Positions 8,842-18,240 of a stretch of DNA of 64,000 nucleotides are shown piece after piece. The stretch spans positions 352,696 through 416,695 of the forward strand of contig NZ_JAGGJW010000004.1 of the NCBI RefSeq assembly GCF_017873175.1. Reading direction: 5' to 3'. The notes beneath the pieces were generated by a model. It was not told where the DNA came from, did not search any database, and worked only from the letters and a program-made list of their open reading frames with translations. Position 1 is the first letter of the stretch; every line of letters begins with the position of its first letter. This DNA comes from Neorhizobium petrolearium (GTDB lineage: Bacteria; Pseudomonadota; Alphaproteobacteria; Rhizobiales; Rhizobiaceae). Position numbers and translations under genes: made by a program.

Positions 8842-11067
8842 GTGCAGGACGAGCCAAAGTCACCCGACGACAGGCCGCGCAGAAAGCGCCACTTCCTGCT
8901 GCGCATCGATTCCTGGATCGATTCCACCGTCTGGAATCTCGGCTTCACGCTCGGCGAAATCTGGGAGGAGATCACCATCTTCTCCCGCAAATTCCGCGTC
9001 CGCGGCTTCAAACGCATCGGCTTCGAGCTCGCCGGCGAGGCGATGACGCTCGGCACCGCCGGTTTTGTCGTTCTTCTTGCGCTGGCGCAACCCGCCTTCG
9101 AGGAAACCAAGGAAGACTGGCGAAATCGCGGCGATTTCGCCGTCACCTTCCTCGACCGCTACGGCAATACCATCGGTCACCGCGGCATCATCCATGAGGA
9201 TTCCGTCCCGGTCGACGAACTGCCCGACCATCTCATCAAGGCCGTGCTCGCAACCGAAGACCGCCGCTTCTTCGACCATTTCGGCATCGATTTCATCGGG
9301 CTCACCCGCGCGCTCAGCGAAAACGCCAAGGCAGGCGGCGTCGTGCAGGGCGGTTCGACCATCACGCAGCAGCTCGCCAAGAACCTCTTCCTCACCAACG
9401 AGCGCTCCATCGAGCGCAAGATCAAGGAAGCCTTCCTGGCGCTGTGGCTGGAGGCGAACCTGTCCAAGAAGGAAATCCTGTCGCTCTATCTCGACCGCGC
9501 CTATATGGGCGGTGGCACGTTCGGCGCGGCCGCCGCGGCGCAATTCTATTTCGGCAAGAACATCACCGAAGTGAACCTTGCCGAATCCGCCATGCTCGCC
9601 GGCCTCTTCAAGGCACCGGCGAAATATGCGCCGCATGTCAACCTGCCGGCTGCCCGCGGCCGCGCCAACGAGGTGCTTTCCAATCTCGTCCAGAGCGGGC
9701 TTATGAGTGAAGGCCAGGTGATCGCGGCCCGCCGCAATCCGGCCACCGTGGTCGACCGGGCGGACGTCAAGGCACCCGACTATTTCCTCGACTGGGCCTT
9801 CGACGAGGTGCAGCGGCTCGCGACGGAAGGCAAGTTCCGCGAGCATTCCGTCATCGTGCGCACGACGATCGACACCGGCCTGCAGCAGGCGGCGGAATCC
9901 GCCGTGGAAACCAGCCTGCGCGAATATGGCGAAAGCTACAAGGCGAAGCAGGGCGCTCTGGTGATGATCGAGAACGGCGGGGCCGTGCGCGCCATGGTCG
10001 GCGGGCGCGACTATGGCGAGAGCCAGTTCAACCGCGCCACCCGGGCACTTCGCCAGCCGGGCTCCTCCTTCAAGCTCTATACCTATTCCACCGCCATGGA
10101 GAACGGCTTCACGCCGGAATCGGTCATCTCGGACGCACCGATCACCTGGCGCGGCTGGTCGCCCCAAAACTACGGCAGATCCTACAAGGGCAAGGTGACG
10201 CTGCTCACCGCCATGGCCCAGTCGTACAACACCGTGCCGGTCCGGCTCGCCAAGGATTATCTCGGCACGGAAGCGATCGTTGCGACCGCCAAGAAGATGG
10301 GCATCGAGACTCCGCTCAGAACCGACAAGACCATCCCGCTCGGCACGTCGGAAGTCACCGTGCTCGACCAGGCGACGGCCTATGCGGTGATGCCGGCAGG
10401 GGGCATGCAATCACGCCGCCACGGCATCGCGCAGGTGCTCAGCTATGACGGCGATGTGCTATACGATTTCAACCGCGACGAACCGCCGGCCAGCCGCGTG
10501 CTTTCGGAACAGGCGACCTCGTCCATGAACCGCATCCTGACGCAGATCCCGGTGATCGGCACGGCCCGACGGGCGGCCCTTGACGGCGGCATCGTGACCG
10601 GCGGCAAGACCGGCACCTCGCAGAGCTACCGCGATGCCTGGTTCATCGGCTTCACCGGCAATTACACGACCGCCGTCTGGTACGGAAACGACGATTTCAC
10701 GCCGATGCACAACATGACGGGCGGCTCGCTGCCGGCCATGACCTTCAAGACGCTGATGGACTATGCCCATCAGGGCATCGAGCTCCGGGCCATACCCGGC
10801 ATCCAAAACCCGCTGCCGACCGGCGGCCACAAGGGTACGGAAGTAGCAAAGAAAGATGGCGAGCCCGGCCTCGTGCTCGTTCGGCCACGCTCGCTCTCGG
10901 CCGAATCCACCCGCATCCTCAGGCAGATCGGCGAAAACCTGAAGAAGGCCGGCCCGCTCGCGCCGGTGGGCACCAAGGTGGCCGACGCCGGGGGCGTGGT
11001 CGGTGAAACGGAACCGGCAAAGGGCGCACCGGTCATAACGCCGGTCAGCGGGGAGCTGCGGCGGTAG
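8842..11067 (+). CDS. Class A penicillin-binding protein (PBP1-type)
   Basis: A 741-residue bifunctional murein synthase. A basic cytoplasmic start precedes one membrane segment at about 68-86. The glycosyltransferase (GT51) motifs are [12 protein letters not shown] (E139) and [12 protein letters not shown]. The transpeptidase motifs are SSFK (S408-K411), SYN and KTGTS (K589). It polymerises lipid II and cross-links peptides in the periplasm. The GTG at 8842 has GGGGGA upstream. The sequence resembles alphaproteobacterial 1A/1C-family PBPs, but the precise orthologue cannot be fixed by eye. All key catalytic residues are present. Confidence 0.95.
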   Translation: MQDEPKSPDDRPRRKRHFLLRIDSWIDSTVWNLGFTLGEIWEEITIFSRKFRVRGFKRIGFELAGEAMTLGTAGFVVLLALAQPAFEETKEDWRNRGDFAVTFLDRYGNTIGHRGIIHEDSVPVDELPDHLIKAVLATEDRRFFDHFGIDFIGLTRALSENAKAGGVVQGGSTITQQLAKNLFLTNERSIERKIKEAFLALWLEANLSKKEILSLYLDRAYMGGGTFGAAAAAQFYFGKNITEVNLAESAMLAGLFKAPAKYAPHVNLPAARGRANEVLSNLVQSGLMSEGQVIAARRNPATVVDRADVKAPDYFLDWAFDEVQRLATEGKFREHSVIVRTTIDTGLQQAAESAVETSLREYGESYKAKQGALVMIENGGAVRAMVGGRDYGESQFNRATRALRQPGSSFKLYTYSTAMENGFTPESVISDAPITWRGWSPQNYGRSYKGKVTLLTAMAQSYNTVPVRLAKDYLGTEAIVATAKKMGIETPLRTDKTIPLGTSEVTVLDQATAYAVMPAGGMQSRRHGIAQVLSYDGDVLYDFNRDEPPASRVLSEQATSSMNRILTQIPVIGTARRAALDGGIVTGGKTGTSQSYRDAWFIGFTGNYTTAVWYGNDDFTPMHNMTGGSLPAMTFKTLMDYAHQGIELRAIPGIQNPLPTGGHKGTEVAKKDGEPGLVLVRPRSLSAESTRILRQIGENLKKAGPLAPVGTKVADAGGVVGETEPAKGAPVITPVSGELRR

Positions 11068-11069
11068 GT

Positions 11070-11376
11070 TCAGGCGGCGCGGGGCCGGATGCGACCGAGT
11101 TCCCGGCGCCGCTGCATAAGGTCGTAATCCGCCTGAAGGCCCAGAAAAAAGCCTTCCGATATCCCGAAATAACGGGCGAGCCTCAGATCGGTATCGGCGG
11201 TGATCGCCCGCTTGCCAAGCACGATCTCGTTGATGCGGCGCGGCGGCACATCAATGGCCCGGGCCAGCCCGTTCTGACTGAGTTCCATGGGATTCAGAAA
11301 CCTCCAGCAGGATTTCTCCGGGATGCAGGTTGTGGAGCCATTCGGCCTCAGTCGTGATAGTCGACGATTTCGACAT
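11070..11376 (-). pseudogene. higA: higA antitoxin pseudogene (frameshifted)
   Basis: The expected ATG at 11376 reads into LHNLHPGEILLE, the conserved HigA N-terminus. The frame is then lost, and the rest of HigA (FLNPMELSQNGLARAIDVPP, then RRINEIVLGKRAITADT, then LGLQADYDL) lies in another frame. Compared with the usual LLEEFL junction, two bases appear missing near 11300-11303. A shortened 72-residue protein containing the intact XRE helix-turn-helix could still start at ATG 11288. It overlaps the broken higB gene, as in normal higBA loci. Residual DNA-binding activity is possible; full-length HigA is not encoded. Confidence 0.75.
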
Positions 11377-11632
11377 AAGCAGGCCCTCCTTCGGTCCAGA
11401 TGAAACAAATACGCCATTAATCATTGATGCGGATGGAAAACTGGTCCGCGCGATCCCCCCTCAGAGCCTCGAGGCGATTTCCCGGGAAATCCGCAGGTCC
11501 GACAGTTCATGTGCCTGGTTAAGCAAACGCAGTTTTCTGAGCGCAATCGGCTGGATGTCCGATGGTAAATTGCGGCTTCTCGAGCCGAGACCAGATCCGC
11601 TCAGTCTCGCGATCCGCAAAGTTCTTGATCAT
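11348..11632 (-). pseudogene. higB: higB/RelE-type toxin pseudogene
   Basis: The start MIKNFADRETERIW (ATG 11632) is the conserved HigB N-terminus. Further HigB segments are recognisable in shifted frames: LPSDIQPIALRKLRLLNQAH, then HELSDLRIS, then NRLEALRGDRADQFSIRIND, then WRICFIWTEGGPAYVEIVDY. At least two frameshifts are needed, one around 11560-11580 and one missing base near 11480. A CAA-to-TAA nonsense change sits near 11417, just before WRICF. A functional mRNA interferase cannot be made, which removes the pressure to keep higA intact. Confidence 0.8.
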
Positions 11633-11752
11633 GCAGCATATACAACGCATGGCGTTATAGCCTGCAATAACCGAAGTTTCACCCCGCCCATTCCTTCCCG
11701 CCAGAATCAATGCTAACCCTCTGACACAGCTAGCGAGGGCCAAAGCAAACCA

Positions 11753-12340
11753 GTGTTCCGTGTTCCCTTCCTCATCGCGATCGCGCTTGCCATCGCCTTC
11801 GGCGGCGGGATCTGGTCCACCCTCGTGGCGCTTGACGCGACCGTCGGCTTCGGCGCCATCAAGCTCGGCCCTTGGGAAGCCTTTCCGGAGGTGCAGACGG
11901 CCAAAGCAGACCCTTATGCGAAATCCCACCGGGCGAATGCCGGCAAGCTCATCTATGCCAGCGCCGAAGGTCTCGTCTTCACCGCCGCCACCGACGAGAC
12001 GGGCGCCCGGCTTTCCGGGAACTGTTCCTACCGTCTGACCGGCCATACGCCGCCGGCGCGTTTCTGGACGCTGTTTGCCAGCGCTCCCGGCACCGCCCCG
12101 CCGTCTGCCCGTTCCGACCTGCCGAGGGCGCTCAATTCCCGCATCGTGCTGCGCGACGAGGAGGGCAGCTTCGACATCGCCATTTCCTCGGCCGCCAGGC
12201 CCGGAAACTGGCTCGCCGTGCCGGCCGCCGGCTCGTTCCGGCTGACGCTGACCCTTTTCGATACGCCAACTGCCGGCAGTTCCGGCCTCATCGACCTGAC
12301 CATGCCGCGGCTGGAAAAAACCGGGTGCGGCAATGCTTAG
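11753..12340 (+). CDS. DUF1214 domain-containing exported protein
   Basis: A 195-residue protein with an uncleaved or signal-type N-terminal hydrophobic segment (VPFLIAIALAIAFGGGIW). A DUF1214-like beta-rich domain follows, with the hallmark GNWLAVP near the end. It starts with GTG 11753 after GAGGG. It overlaps the next gene by 8 bases. Paired DUF1214 and DUF1254 proteins are common in rhizobia, where they occur as split halves of larger two-domain proteins. It probably faces the periplasm. The molecular role is unknown. Confidence 0.85.
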   Translation: MFRVPFLIAIALAIAFGGGIWSTLVALDATVGFGAIKLGPWEAFPEVQTAKADPYAKSHRANAGKLIYASAEGLVFTAATDETGARLSGNCSYRLTGHTPPARFWTLFASAPGTAPPSARSDLPRALNSRIVLRDEEGSFDIAISSAARPGNWLAVPAAGSFRLTLTLFDTPTAGSSGLIDLTMPRLEKTGCGNA

Positions 12341-12923
12341 GCCCCGGTCGCGATTTGCGCTGCAGATCCTTTTCGCCTCCGTCACCGGCCTGATCGGCGC
12401 AGCACTCCTGCATCTCGTCATCGTGCTACTGCTGCCGGAATTCAGTGAGCGGGACGCCTATACCCGCGTTCTGGCGGAAGGCGATATCCACCGCTTCTAC
12501 CGGCTCGGCGAACGACCGGACCGGGCGGGGCTTTCGAAGGACGATCCTTTCGTGGAAGCTGCCGTGTGCGCTTTCGACGTCAGTAGCGGTCCCGTGCGGC
12601 TGACGGCTCACAATGGCGGCGTGCCCTTCTGGTCGCTTGCCATCTACGACCAGTCGTCCAACGAGGTCTTCAGTATCAACGACCGGACATCGGCCGACGG
12701 CATGCTGGACGTGGTGATCGCCACGCCGGTGCAGATTACCACGCTACGCAAATCGCTGCCGCAGGCGGTCTCGCAGTCGATCCTGGTGGAAACCCAGCAG
12801 GCGGAAGGTTATGTGATCCTGAGAAGCCTCGTGCCGCAGGCAAGCTTTGCGGATATCGCCTCGCAATTTCTGGCCCAGGCAACCTGTGCGCCCTTCGAGT
12901 GGCGTTCCAGAAGCCGGTTCTGA
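12333..12923 (+). CDS. DUF1254 domain-containing membrane-anchored protein
   Basis: A 196-residue product. A membrane anchor lies at about residues 9-35 (LQILFASVTGLIGAALLHLV). It is followed by a soluble region with GGVPFWSLAIYDQSSNEVFS and ILVETQQAEGYVILR, matching short rhizobial DUF1254 proteins. It overlaps the DUF1214 gene by 8 bases, which implies co-translation and probably interaction. No catalytic residues are apparent. No terminator was recognised after it. Confidence 0.82.
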   Translation: MLRPRSRFALQILFASVTGLIGAALLHLVIVLLLPEFSERDAYTRVLAEGDIHRFYRLGERPDRAGLSKDDPFVEAAVCAFDVSSGPVRLTAHNGGVPFWSLAIYDQSSNEVFSINDRTSADGMLDVVIATPVQITTLRKSLPQAVSQSILVETQQAEGYVILRSLVPQASFADIASQFLAQATCAPFEWRSRSRF

Positions 12924-12961
12924 CCTGATTTTCCCAAGGCCTAACCCGAATGTGAACCGGT

Positions 12962-13138
12962 CTAATCAGCGTGAAGGGCGTGGTTTTCGGCCTTGCGGTC
13001 TCCCCGGTCATCGAAGCGCTCATAACGCACCCCGGTGAACAGCAAGAGCCGGCCGGCATCATCTTCCTCGCCGATCCTGATCTGTGGTCGGCGGATATTC
13101 TCGCTCCGCCATCTGTTCAGCACTACGATCTCTGCCAT
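12962..13138 (-). CDS. Small conserved-looking hypothetical protein (58 aa)
   Basis: The ATG at 13138 is preceded by GGAGACGAGC, a good ribosome site. The protein begins MAEIVVLNRWRSENIRRPQI and is rich in Arg, Asp and Glu, with a central hydrophobic strand LLLFTGVRYERFDD. The pattern looks like a small beta-rich domain. It converges on the DUF1254 gene. No function is recognised. The coding quality and ribosome site argue for a real gene. Confidence 0.65.
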   Translation of the reverse strand: MAEIVVLNRWRSENIRRPQIRIGEEDDAGRLLLFTGVRYERFDDRGDRKAENHALHAD

Positions 13139-13429
13139 GCTCGTCTCCGTTTTCAGGAATTCGAGACGGATGAAGACGGACCGATCTCACCCTGCCCTCC
13201 TTGAGGGCTGGTGCTTCCCGAGGGGTAACCCGCGAGCATACCGCACCTTTCTCCTTGCAGCACCTTTTCAAACAAGGCGCAATGATATTCCCGTACTGGC
13301 AGCCGGTTCCGCCTCAGCCGGTCGCCTGACGGATGGCCTCCAGGGTCGAGCCCTGCAACGCGAGGCCATCCGGAACCTGAAATCCCGGCAATACACGCCG
13401 GTTACTTCGCAAATTCAGCCAGACCAGCG

Positions 13430-13444
13430 TTAATAGTGAGTTAA
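13430..13444. promoter_or_regulatory. CtrA-type box (perfect TTAA-N7-TTAA)
   Basis: TTAA-TAGTGAG-TTAA matches the full alphaproteobacterial CtrA consensus exactly. It lies about 380 bases upstream of the DUF2336 gene. Confidence 0.5.
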
Positions 13445-13627
13445 TGCTAAAATAGCATTTGCTACCGGTGCATGTCTGGTGTCGGCAGTGGAAACGTACG
13501 ATCGGCCGATTGGTTCACACATCGATCTGACTCGCTGCGCATGGCGATGACAAACCAACAGGGAACTCCAAAAAATCACAGACGTATCAAAACGATCCGT
13601 TTTCACTGACCGTTAACCCTCAGAGAG

Positions 13628-13642
13628 TTAGCATCTGGTTAA
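13628..13642. promoter_or_regulatory. CtrA-like box (one mismatch)
   Basis: TTAG-CATCTGG-TTAA has correct N7 spacing and one change from TTAA-N7-TTAA. It lies about 185 bases before the DUF2336 start. Confidence 0.35.
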
Positions 13643-13825
13643 ACCGGGGCACTCCCTTTCCGACGGATGTTTTCACAGTTGCGTGAGAGCGGCTCGGCGC
13701 CATGGGGAGAGTTCCGATTTGAGGGACTTAAGCAAGGTACGATGAAAGCGTCAGGCGGGCCTTGAGGCAGGCCTGGATGCTTCGCGGCACCTCCGGATTT
13801 GTATTGCGTTGACGTGAGTTTGCCC

Positions 13826-14872
13826 GTGACGAACGAGTTTCGCGACCTTGAGAGGCCCCCGGCCATGCGTAAGAAGGATGTGGTGCTGATGGCCACCGTC
13901 ACGAGCTTCGAAAGTCTGCCGCATCCGTCGCGGTCGGAACTTCGACAGTTCGCCGAACTCTTCGCCCCGCTCTTTACCGCTTCCTCCGAAGAGGCCCGTC
14001 GCGAGGCGGTCGCAGCCCTTTCACAGTGCAGGACCGTGCCGCCGGCGGTTGCCTTTTTCATCGCCTGTCAGCCGATCACCATCGCGGCTCCCTTCCTCAT
14101 CTCGTCCACCTGCCTTACCGACGACGCTCTGATCACCATTGCCCGCACGCAAGGAGAAGCGCATGCCCGGGCGATCGTCAGCCGCGAAGCACTGTCGCCG
14201 ACCGTCATCGATGCGCTCGTCGGTCTGCGCTACGACCACGCGAAGCGCCTGAGCGCCAATGGCGGAGGTACCGAGGAGGTATCGGCCGTGAGACCGATGC
14301 CTGGCGCGACGGGCGATGCCGAGCGGCTGGCGCGCGAGGAGCATTTGCGCCGGCACATCAAAGCGCTCGCCGGACATGTCAACCGGCCGGCCGCGGACCG
14401 GCTCGGGCTTCGCACCCTTTCGCCGATCCAGGAGGCGCTGCTCGTGCGCTTCGCCCGCAACCGTGAGGCCGGCCTGTTCGCCAGCGTGCTCGCCGACACA
14501 CTTTCCGCCAGCCGATGGCTCGCGGAGCGCATCATGCTCGATATCTCCGGCCAGCAGCTCGCCACCACGCTAAAGGGCGTGGCCATGGAGACCGAGGATG
14601 CAATCTGCATCCTGCAGCGGCTCTACGACCATCTATCGGGCCCGCAGAGCGGCATGACCCGGGCACAGGCGCTGTGGGAGGCGCTCGACGAGGAGGAATG
14701 CGGCAGGCGTGTCGAAGCCTGGCGCCGCGCCGACCGCTACACCTACGCCGAACCGCAGCGGCCGGTCGCTTCCGACACGCGTGATGGCGAAGGACACGAG
14801 GCCCCGCCGCAGGTGATCCGCACCACGGCGAGCGCCCGCAGGCAGGTGCACGGCCTGCGCCGGGTTCGATAA
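13826..14872 (+). CDS. DUF2336 domain-containing protein
   Basis: About 348 residues. The N-terminal 250 residues are a helical repeat-like DUF2336 region (ELRQFAELFAPLFTASSEEA, then ALSPTVIDALVGLRYDHAKRL, then LSASRWLAERIMLD). The tail is polar and Arg-rich. Codon use is already coding-like from GTG 13826, so that start was chosen; ATG 13865 or ATG 13889 are alternatives. DUF2336 proteins are alphaproteobacterial and poorly understood. CtrA-like boxes upstream and nearby cell-cycle genes hint at a cell-cycle link, which is inference. Confidence 0.82.
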   Translation: MTNEFRDLERPPAMRKKDVVLMATVTSFESLPHPSRSELRQFAELFAPLFTASSEEARREAVAALSQCRTVPPAVAFFIACQPITIAAPFLISSTCLTDDALITIARTQGEAHARAIVSREALSPTVIDALVGLRYDHAKRLSANGGGTEEVSAVRPMPGATGDAERLAREEHLRRHIKALAGHVNRPAADRLGLRTLSPIQEALLVRFARNREAGLFASVLADTLSASRWLAERIMLDISGQQLATTLKGVAMETEDAICILQRLYDHLSGPQSGMTRAQALWEALDEEECGRRVEAWRRADRYTYAEPQRPVASDTRDGEGHEAPPQVIRTTASARRQVHGLRRVR

Positions 14873-14882
14873 AACGCTGTCT

Positions 14883-15227
14883 TCAGCCGGCAGGCTTGAC
14901 GACCTCGAAAAGACCGGCGACATCGTCGGTCTCCAGTTCCAGCAGCCAGAGATCCGGATCGAAGCGGAGTTCGCGCGACAGCATCTCGCTGACGGCATCG
15001 GGTTCTGCCCTTTCCGCCCTCGTCTCGAATTTGCGCCCCGCATCCTCCTCGCCGAAGAAGTTCTGCGGCGCCGGCGCGTAGAGTGTCTCCAGTCCGTCGC
15101 GGAACCGCTGGCGGATAAAGATCGCCCCCGCTTCCTCCGCCCCCTTCTTCTCGACGGCGGCGAAACCGCCGAGTGCGAAGACACGGCGGATCAGGGCGGA
15201 AACAAAGATATCGGATTTCAGGCGCAT
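14883..15227 (-). CDS. DUF1491 family protein
   Basis: A 114-residue protein starting MRLKSDIFVSALIRRVFALG, followed by GAIFIRQRFRDGLETLYAPAPQ in two adjoining strands and FDPDLWLLELE. This is the DUF1491 signature in Rhizobiales. It is cytosolic, with mixed alpha/beta composition and no catalytic motif. It converges on the DUF2336 gene with an 11-base gap and precedes no obvious operon partner. Function is unknown. Confidence 0.88.
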   Translation of the reverse strand: MRLKSDIFVSALIRRVFALGGFAAVEKKGAEEAGAIFIRQRFRDGLETLYAPAPQNFFGEEDAGRKFETRAERAEPDAVSEMLSRELRFDPDLWLLELETDDVAGLFEVVKPAG

Positions 15228-15324
15228 AGCCCGTCTTACAGTGGTTCGCCGCGAAGGGCAAATGGGGCGATAAACCAAAGGTTGGACCGCCCCAGGAGAT
15301 GGCGCGATCCACAGGAGGCAATCG

Positions 15325-16239
15325 TCAAAGCGCGCCGATCGACTTGAGCTTCTTCAGCACCATCTCGTCGGGCTCACCCGTTTCCGGGAGGCGGTAGTGC
15401 TTCTGGAAACGGCGGATGGCGGCCTTGGTCTGCTCGCCGGCGACGCCATCCACCGCGACATCCGCATAGGCGATGTTCGACAGGCCGCGCTGGATCTGCA
15501 GGACGAGATCGGCCGAGGATGAAGATGCCGCCGGCTTTTGGGCGACAGGTGTTGCCCGGGGCGTCCGGGGAGTCGATCCGGTGCTGGGAATCTCGGCAGG
15601 CGGCCTCATCACGGGGCGGCGCTCCGCCGAGCGGATCGCCGCCGCCACGGGGTCCTCGTTGCGCACAGCAGCAACCTTTTCCGGCGGGCGGCTTACGGGC
15701 ACCGCCTTCGACGAGGATGCCGGCCGGGCAGGCTTTGCCGGGGCTGCCTTCGCGGTTTCAATCGGAGCCGGTTTCTGAGGGGCGGGTTGCGGCGCGGCCT
15801 CCCGGGCCTCTCTCTGGATTGTTTCCGGACGCGGCGCGGGAACGGCGACCGGCAGCGGATCGGAGAGCGGCGCGGCTACCGATTCGGTCTCAGGTGCCGT
15901 TGTGGCGGGCGACGATGCGGGCGCATCCGGATCGGCGCGCTCGATGCGGAAGGTCGTCACTTCCTCGGGCGTTGCGCGGCGCACGGGCCGATAGCCGGCG
16001 ATGGCATTCGGGTCGCTGGCATCGCGGGTGGCAAGGAATGGCGCGGGATGGCCGCCCGGCTGGTACCAGAGCGCATTGGCAGCGACGAACGAGAAGACGA
16101 CGATGAAGGCCGCAACGCCGATGACGGGCCTGGGATGGCGCGCAGCGGCGCGTCCCGCTGCCGAGAGGAGGCTCGACAGAAGGCCCGGCTGCTGGACAGG
16201 CTTTCTCCTGTCAGGCGATTTTCGCTTCCGCGCGGCCAT
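15325..16239 (-). CDS. Membrane-anchored peptidoglycan-binding-domain protein
   Basis: A 304-residue protein with a basic cytoplasmic start and one membrane segment (VIGVAAFIVVFSFVAANALW, about residues 39-58). A long Pro/Ala-rich periplasmic linker (about 95-230) leads to a C-terminal PG_binding_1 domain (DLVLQIQRGLSNIAYADVAV, then GVAGEQTKAAIRRFQKHY). The layout suggests a protein that spans the periplasm to touch murein. Its start overlaps the end of the upstream histidine kinase gene by 29 bases, so the two are cotranscribed. A role in envelope growth or kinase localisation is inferred. Confidence 0.88.
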   Translation of the reverse strand: MAARKRKSPDRRKPVQQPGLLSSLLSAAGRAAARHPRPVIGVAAFIVVFSFVAANALWYQPGGHPAPFLATRDASDPNAIAGYRPVRRATPEEVTTFRIERADPDAPASSPATTAPETESVAAPLSDPLPVAVPAPRPETIQREAREAAPQPAPQKPAPIETAKAAPAKPARPASSSKAVPVSRPPEKVAAVRNEDPVAAAIRSAERRPVMRPPAEIPSTGSTPRTPRATPVAQKPAASSSSADLVLQIQRGLSNIAYADVAVDGVAGEQTKAAIRRFQKHYRLPETGEPDEMVLKKLKSIGAL

Positions 16240-17758
16240 CGATAAAATCCTGTTCGTCCATCATGAACGTTTTCTGCGACGTTAGCCGGGCTTTGCTGAG
16301 CCGCGGCGGGAATTCGACTTTCTCCTCCCGGATTTTGTCCAGTTTGCTTCCGATCCCCGACCCGTCGGCCGGCAGCGAGACGGTCACCACGGTCCCTTCG
16401 CCCGCACGGCTGGCGATCGAAAAACGGCCGCCATGCAGCGCCACCAGGCCCTTGACCAGCGAAAGCCCGAGACCGGTCCCTTCGTAGCTTCGAGTATAGG
16501 CATTTTCAACCTGCATGAAAGGCTGGCCGATGAACTCCAGCTTCTCGGCCGCAATGCCGATGCCGGTATCGCTCACGGAAATCACCACGTCGTCACCGGC
16601 GAGCACCGCATCGATCGAAACGGCGCCGCCGGCCTCGGTGAACTTGATGGCATTGCTTGCGAGATTGATGAGGATCTGCTGCACCGCGCGGCGGTCGGCG
16701 ATCACTTCGCCAAGGCCCCGGGAGGCGCGGCTTGCCAGCGTGATGCCTTTTTCGCGCGCCGACAGGTCGAGCATGGCGCGGCAGGCCTCCATGGCCTCGG
16801 CGAGCGCGAAGGGTTCGGCGATCAGTTCGTAGCGGCCGGCCTCGATCTTCGACATGTCGAGCATGGTGTTGACGACCGAGAGCAGATGCGCGCCCGACTG
16901 GCGGATCAGCCCGACATATTCGCGCTGGCGATCGTTCTCGAGCCTGCCGAAATATTCGCCGGCGAGCACGTCCGAAAAACCGAGAATCGCATTGAGCGGC
17001 GTGCGCAGTTCGTGGCTGACCGCGGCGAGGAAGCGTGACTTCGCCTCATGGGCGGAGCGTGCCTCGGCGACACGGGCGACCGCTTCAGCGCGCAGGTCTT
17101 CCTCTTCCGACATGTCCCGCGCCTGCGCGAAGGCATGCACGAACTGCCCCTCGCCATCGCGAATTGCAGTCATGTCGAGCCGGACGGGCAGGAACTGTCG
17201 GCCGGCGGCCGAGAGAGGCCGCTCGATCCGGATGTCGACAACCGCACTTGCCGCCCCCTGGCGCAATGCATCGAGCGCCTGGACGAGGCCGATCCTGTCC
17301 GACACATGCACGCATTCGGCAAGCGGCAGGCCCGAAGCCTCGCTGAGGCCGACGGGAAAGGCGTCACGGTCGCGTCCACCCGTCTTCATGACCTGCCCCT
17401 GCGGGTCGAGGATGAGCGACAGGCCCGGGCAGGCCTCGAAAGCAATGTCCTCCGGCTGCGGGACGACGGCGGAAACAACCGCATGGCGCGGCAGGGCAAA
17501 GAGGGCCGCGACGGCCAGCAGGAAGAAAGAGATGACCAGTGCGGCGCCGACCGGCAGCGCCAGCGCGGGGGTGAAGACGAGCGTGAGCGCGGACGGCACG
17601 ACAACCAGCGTTGCGAGGCAGGCAAAGACCAGGCGGCGGAAGAGCGCAATCTCCTGCGCGCGCGCCACTTCGCCTTCGCCAAGGCGAGTGAGCCAGCGGT
17701 TCACGGTCTCATCGACCAGAAGAACCATCCTGTCGGCAATGTTACTCAATACGCGCAC
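16211..17758 (-). CDS. divJ: Membrane sensor histidine kinase, DivJ/PleC type
   Basis: 515 residues. Two membrane segments lie at about 42-64 and 67-90, and a PAS-like region at about 105-215. The DHp helix carries the phospho-His H249 in SHELRTPLNAILGFSDVL, and the FGRL...YVGLIRQSGAHLL...LDMSKIEAGRYEL extension is typical of the PleC/DivJ/PdhS group that acts on DivK. The HATPase domain has N, G1 (DTGIGI) and G2 (GTGLGLSL) boxes. GTG 17758 follows AGGG. The divJ symbol rests on domain type plus remembered synteny with the Agrobacterium ros-divJ region; PleC or PdhS paralogues remain possible. Confidence 0.75.
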   Translation of the reverse strand: MRVLSNIADRMVLLVDETVNRWLTRLGEGEVARAQEIALFRRLVFACLATLVVVPSALTLVFTPALALPVGAALVISFFLLAVAALFALPRHAVVSAVVPQPEDIAFEACPGLSLILDPQGQVMKTGGRDRDAFPVGLSEASGLPLAECVHVSDRIGLVQALDALRQGAASAVVDIRIERPLSAAGRQFLPVRLDMTAIRDGEGQFVHAFAQARDMSEEEDLRAEAVARVAEARSAHEAKSRFLAAVSHELRTPLNAILGFSDVLAGEYFGRLENDRQREYVGLIRQSGAHLLSVVNTMLDMSKIEAGRYELIAEPFALAEAMEACRAMLDLSAREKGITLASRASRGLGEVIADRRAVQQILINLASNAIKFTEAGGAVSIDAVLAGDDVVISVSDTGIGIAAEKLEFIGQPFMQVENAYTRSYEGTGLGLSLVKGLVALHGGRFSIASRAGEGTVVTVSLPADGSGIGSKLDKIREEKVEFPPRLSKARLTSQKTFMMDEQDFIDGRAEAKIA

Positions 17759-18240
17759 GCCATACCCTGAAAAGACTCGTTTTTACACGAGGGACAATAG
17801 GCCCCCGCGGCTTAAGGAAAGGATAAAAGATGGGGTGCCGAACGCCCATCCGAAGCCCGAAATCCGACTTTGGCACATCTTCGCCAAGCCTTCTCTGCTT
17901 GTGGTTAACGCGACGTAAGCGACGGATTTGGTTTGATTTTTCCTGTGACGTTAACTTTTGAGGCAATCGAGCGGGTGCAAAACCCAGAGCTTTTCGGGCG
18001 TCTGCCGCAATTATGCTTAACATCATCCGCTAAAATTCGAGACAAGCTCACCAGAAGTGTCATGCAGCGGGACCGATAGATCGAATTTTAGATAAATTTG
18101 CCGAAAAACCGAGCGGTTGCGTCAAAGCCATATTTGCTTCCGGGCGGTACAACCATGTTCAAGACCGGCACAGACCCGGCGGCCCTGCACTATCCCGGAA
18201 TCACTCCGGAAGCCGGCAGGGAAAACAGGTGGACAGGACG
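17759..18240. other. Divergent promoter region, no gene recognised
   Basis: About 480 bases between the kinase gene and the DUF5330 gene. Several isolated TTAA half-sites occur (near 17905, 17951 and 18017) but none has the N7 spacing of a full CtrA box. A GC-rich frame from ATG 18154 reads into the next gene in another frame and is not convincing. Confidence 0.45.

Larger units (their letters stand above)
13139..13825. other. Long intergenic region with CtrA-like boxes
   Basis: About 690 bases without a convincing gene. It contains a small hairpin (TGCTAAAATAGCA, 13445-13457) and two CtrA-type motifs listed separately. No tRNA, rRNA or recognisable regulatory RNA was found by eye. The length and the motifs suggest a complex promoter for the DUF2336 gene, or an unannotated small RNA. 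Confidence 0.5.

Noticed and set aside
8860..10410. Minus-strand open frame opposite the class A PBP
   Set aside because: Antisense shadow of a gene with complete PBP motifs.
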